NCBI GenBank assembly: GCA_938003765.1
Contig: CALKYE010000263.1
Span: 1-8,412 of the forward strand
Source of the DNA: an uncultured Planctomycetia bacterium
GTDB taxonomy: Bacteria > Planctomycetota > UBA1135 > GCA-002686595
Direction: 5' to 3'
Length of the DNA: 8,412 nt
The notes beneath the pieces were generated by a model. It searched no databases, was not told the origin of the DNA, and was given only the letters and a program-made list of their open reading frames with translations. The translations under genes and the position numbers were made by a program. The stretch's first letter is position 1, and each line of letters opens with the position of its first letter. This document shows positions 6,990 to 8,412 of this stretch, piece after piece.

Positions 6990-7540
6990 CACAGCGCTTC
7001 GACCTCGAGCGTGTCGCTCGAAGCGATGGCGACGACTTTGCACAGGGCGCCGGTCTTGATCTCGCGTCCGCGAGTCAGCGCTTTGTACTGCACGGAGCGC
7101 CCTTGGACCTTCACCGTCACGCTGCCCGCGCCCGAGCGCTCGGCGGGAATGGTCAGGTACACGCGCCCCTCGACTCCCAGCGCGTTCTTGATGTCGACGG
7201 TTCCCGACGACGCCAGACGATGCGTCTGCGACAGGAGCAGGCCGACGATCCAGAACGCGAGGCTTCCGCACGCCGCGCCGACGAACACCGACAACCACGC
7301 GCCCCGTCCGGCGTCGAGCACGGCCCAGCCGCCGATTCCGAAGAAGGTGACGAAGGCCACCACGGTGCGGAACGAGAAGCCCGAGAACCCGCCCTCGGCG
7401 GCATCGGCCGCGTCCGTTGCGTCCGACGCGTCGACATCCCCGTCCGCGCCGAAGCCGAAGACGCTGAGCGCCACCTGCACCAGCAACAGGAAGCCGCCGA
7501 GCAGGGCTGCGCCGACGTAGAGGGATTGGAGGGTGAGCAT
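6989..7540 (-). CDS. NfeD-like membrane protein, short form, partner of flotillin
   Basis: 183 residues. Short NfeD proteins are membrane proteins with a C-terminal OB-fold, encoded beside flotillin or slipin genes and thought to work with them at membrane microdomains (for example YuaF with YuaG in Bacillus). Membrane segments lie at about 8-30, 58-76 and 81-104. Between the first and second is an acidic stretch, DGDVDASDATDAADAAEGG (33-51). The OB-fold-like domain runs from about 112 to 183 (LGVEGRVYLTIP, GSVTVKVQG, GALCKVVAIASSDTLEVEAL). No ClpP-class serine protease domain is present, so this is not the long protease form. ATG at 7540 precedes the first hydrophobic segment directly; no Shine-Dalgarno site is visible. 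Its TGA shares a base with the flotillin ATG. The assignment rests on topology, fold pattern and neighbour together. Confidence 0.88.
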   Translation of the reverse strand: MLTLQSLYVGAALLGGFLLLVQVALSVFGFGADGDVDASDATDAADAAEGGFSGFSFRTVVAFVTFFGIGGWAVLDAGRGAWLSVFVGAACGSLAFWIVGLLLSQTHRLASSGTVDIKNALGVEGRVYLTIPAERSGAGSVTVKVQGRSVQYKALTRGREIKTGALCKVVAIASSDTLEVEAL

Positions 7541-7881
7541 GGAGCGAGAGTCGAGCTGGCGTGCGAGCGGCCGGCGACGAGCGCGAGCGCCAGCAGATGC
7601 GGCGTCGCGGAGCGGGAGGTTACTGACTGCGCGCGCGGGGATCCAACGGACGCGAGCGCGCCGCGAGCCCGCGCAACGCATCCGCGCATTCGGTTGTCGC
7701 CTGCGCGAGCGGCCCACAGCGCGGTCGAACAACGCCAGCGATCGGCGCTCTGCTCCTGCCTCCGCGCGGCCCCGCTGAGCGCCCACACTCCCGATCGCAG
7801 TGGCGCAGAGCTATCCTCGCGCGGTTCCGCCAGCGCACTGCGCGCGGCCCGACTCCCCCCGCATCGGAGCACCAGCTACAC
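7541..7881. other. Divergent intergenic region between nfeD-like gene and fabI
   Basis: These 341 bp hold no gene I can support and must contain the promoters for both the leftward NfeD-flotillin pair and rightward fabI. On the minus strand TTGGAT (7641-7646) and TAACCT (7617-7622), 18 bp apart, form a weak sigma-70-like candidate about 77 bp before the NfeD start. On the plus strand TATCCT (7812-7817) resembles a -10 box but lacks a matching -35. GGAG at 7866-7869 is 12 nt before the fabI GTG, longer than usual. No tRNA, riboswitch or clear FapR/FadR-like operator palindrome was seen. Confidence 0.4.
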
Positions 7882-8412
7882 GTGTCCCTCCCGCTCGAAG
7901 GCAAGACCGGTCTGATCCTGGGCGTCGCCAACAAGCGCTCGCTCGCCTGGGCCTGCTCGCAAGCGCTGGCCGAGGCGGGCATGCGGCTCGCGCTGACGTA
8001 CGCCAACGAACGACTCGAGAAAGGCGTGCGCGAGCTCGCCGCCGAGCTGCCGGGTTCGATCGTCGCGCCCTGCGACGTGACCTCGCCCGAGCAGATCGAC
8101 TTGCTGGTCGCGCAGCTCGAACGCGAGTTCGGCGGCCTCGACTCGATCGTGCACGCCATCGCCTTCGCCAAGCGCGAAGAGCTCGAAGGCGACTTCTTCA
8201 ACACCTCGAAGGAGGGCTACATGCTCGCCCACGAGGTGTCGGTCTATTCGCTGACCGAGATCACGCGCAAGGCGCTTCCGCTGATGGCGGAGCGCGAAGG
8301 CTCGATCGTCACGCTGACCTACATCGGCGGCGAGCGCGTGATCAAGAACTACAACGTGATGGGCATCGCCAAGGCGGCGCTCGAGGCGAGCGTGCGCTAC
8401 CTCGCGGCCGAC
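7882..8412 (+). CDS. fabI: Enoyl-[acyl-carrier-protein] reductase (NADH), FabI (partial, cut by window end)
   Basis: Catalyses the last step of each fatty-acid elongation cycle, reducing trans-2-enoyl-ACP with NADH in the cytoplasm. The first 177 residues of roughly 260 are visible. The N-terminal Rossmann segment reads GKTGLILGVANKRSLAWACS (7-26), matching the GxxxxxS(I/L)A cofactor motif of FabI. HAIAFAKREELEGDF (91-105) and YSLTEITRKALPLM (122-135) are family-typical. The catalytic set is Tyr147 (TYIGGE), Tyr157 and Lys164 (NYNVMGIAK), with the Y-x6-K spacing of FabI. The middle (NTSKEGYMLAHEVSVYSL) resembles Bacillus-type FabI more than the E. coli enzyme. The start is GTG at 7882; the reading VSLPLEGKTG aligns with normal FabI N-termini, so no upstream extension is needed. 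It is transcribed divergently from the NfeD-flotillin pair. Confidence 0.96.
   Translation, partial: MSLPLEGKTGLILGVANKRSLAWACSQALAEAGMRLALTYANERLEKGVRELAAELPGSIVAPCDVTSPEQIDLLVAQLEREFGGLDSIVHAIAFAKREELEGDFFNTSKEGYMLAHEVSVYSLTEITRKALPLMAEREGSIVTLTYIGGERVIKNYNVMGIAKAALEASVRYLAAD

Noticed and set aside
4968..7520. An 850-codon plus-strand open frame opposite the flotillin and NfeD-like genes.
   Set aside because: It is the antisense of two well-supported genes. Its product is a Leu/Gly/Asp/Arg low-complexity run mirroring the coiled-coil codons, a common artefact of high GC.
6989..7540. Possible NfeD membrane protease.
   Set aside because: The protein is too short and has no ClpP-class Ser-Lys protease domain; it is the short OB-fold form.
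8155..8185. Ala94 in FabI where the E. coli enzyme has Gly93, a position linked to triclosan resistance.
   Set aside because: Bacillus-type FabI also has Ala in this IAFA segment and is not known as a resistant enzyme because of it, so this is ordinary family variation.

Overview
The window is very GC-rich DNA from a bacterium. Strong GC bias at third codon positions leaves long open frames on the antisense strand. Two of the six gene starts proposed here are GTG, clear Shine-Dalgarno sites are scarce, and proteins carry long disordered Ala/Ser/Asp/Glu-rich tails. This suits Planctomycetota or another high-GC environmental lineage, but no marker gene here settles the taxon.

Layout, right to left. 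From 7882 to the right edge, on the plus strand, is the first two thirds of fabI, the NADH-dependent enoyl-ACP reductase of fatty-acid synthesis. Everything else is on the minus strand. A 341-bp divergent gap (7541-7881) separates fabI from a membrane pair: a short NfeD-type protein (6989-7540) and a flotillin/SPFH protein (5091-6989), whose stop and start overlap as TGATG. The flotillin coiled coil contains a 55-residue unit duplicated exactly in tandem. A G·U-closed stem-loop lies just after the flotillin stop.

After a 272-bp gap comes a second minus-strand unit that looks regulatory. It holds a divergent sigma-70-like protein with a strongly acidic tail (3892-4818), a helical TPR-like protein overlapping it by 4 bp (3230-3895), a strong stem-loop, and a 982-residue protein (172-3120). 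The last has helical repeats, two GAF-like domains, a degenerate sigma54-activator-type AAA+ domain and a Fis-like HTH. Its AAA+ domain keeps Walker A and the WPxNVREL motif, but has lost the GAFTGA loop, the Walker B Asp-Glu pair and one arginine finger. A further low-complexity reading frame (1-150) starts 21 bp later and runs off the left edge.

The most novel-looking content is this regulatory unit: a sigma-70-like protein encoded together with an activator-like protein that has lost its sigma54-contact loop. The NfeD-flotillin pair is a known membrane-microdomain module. No tRNA, rRNA, CRISPR array, insertion sequence or attachment site was found.
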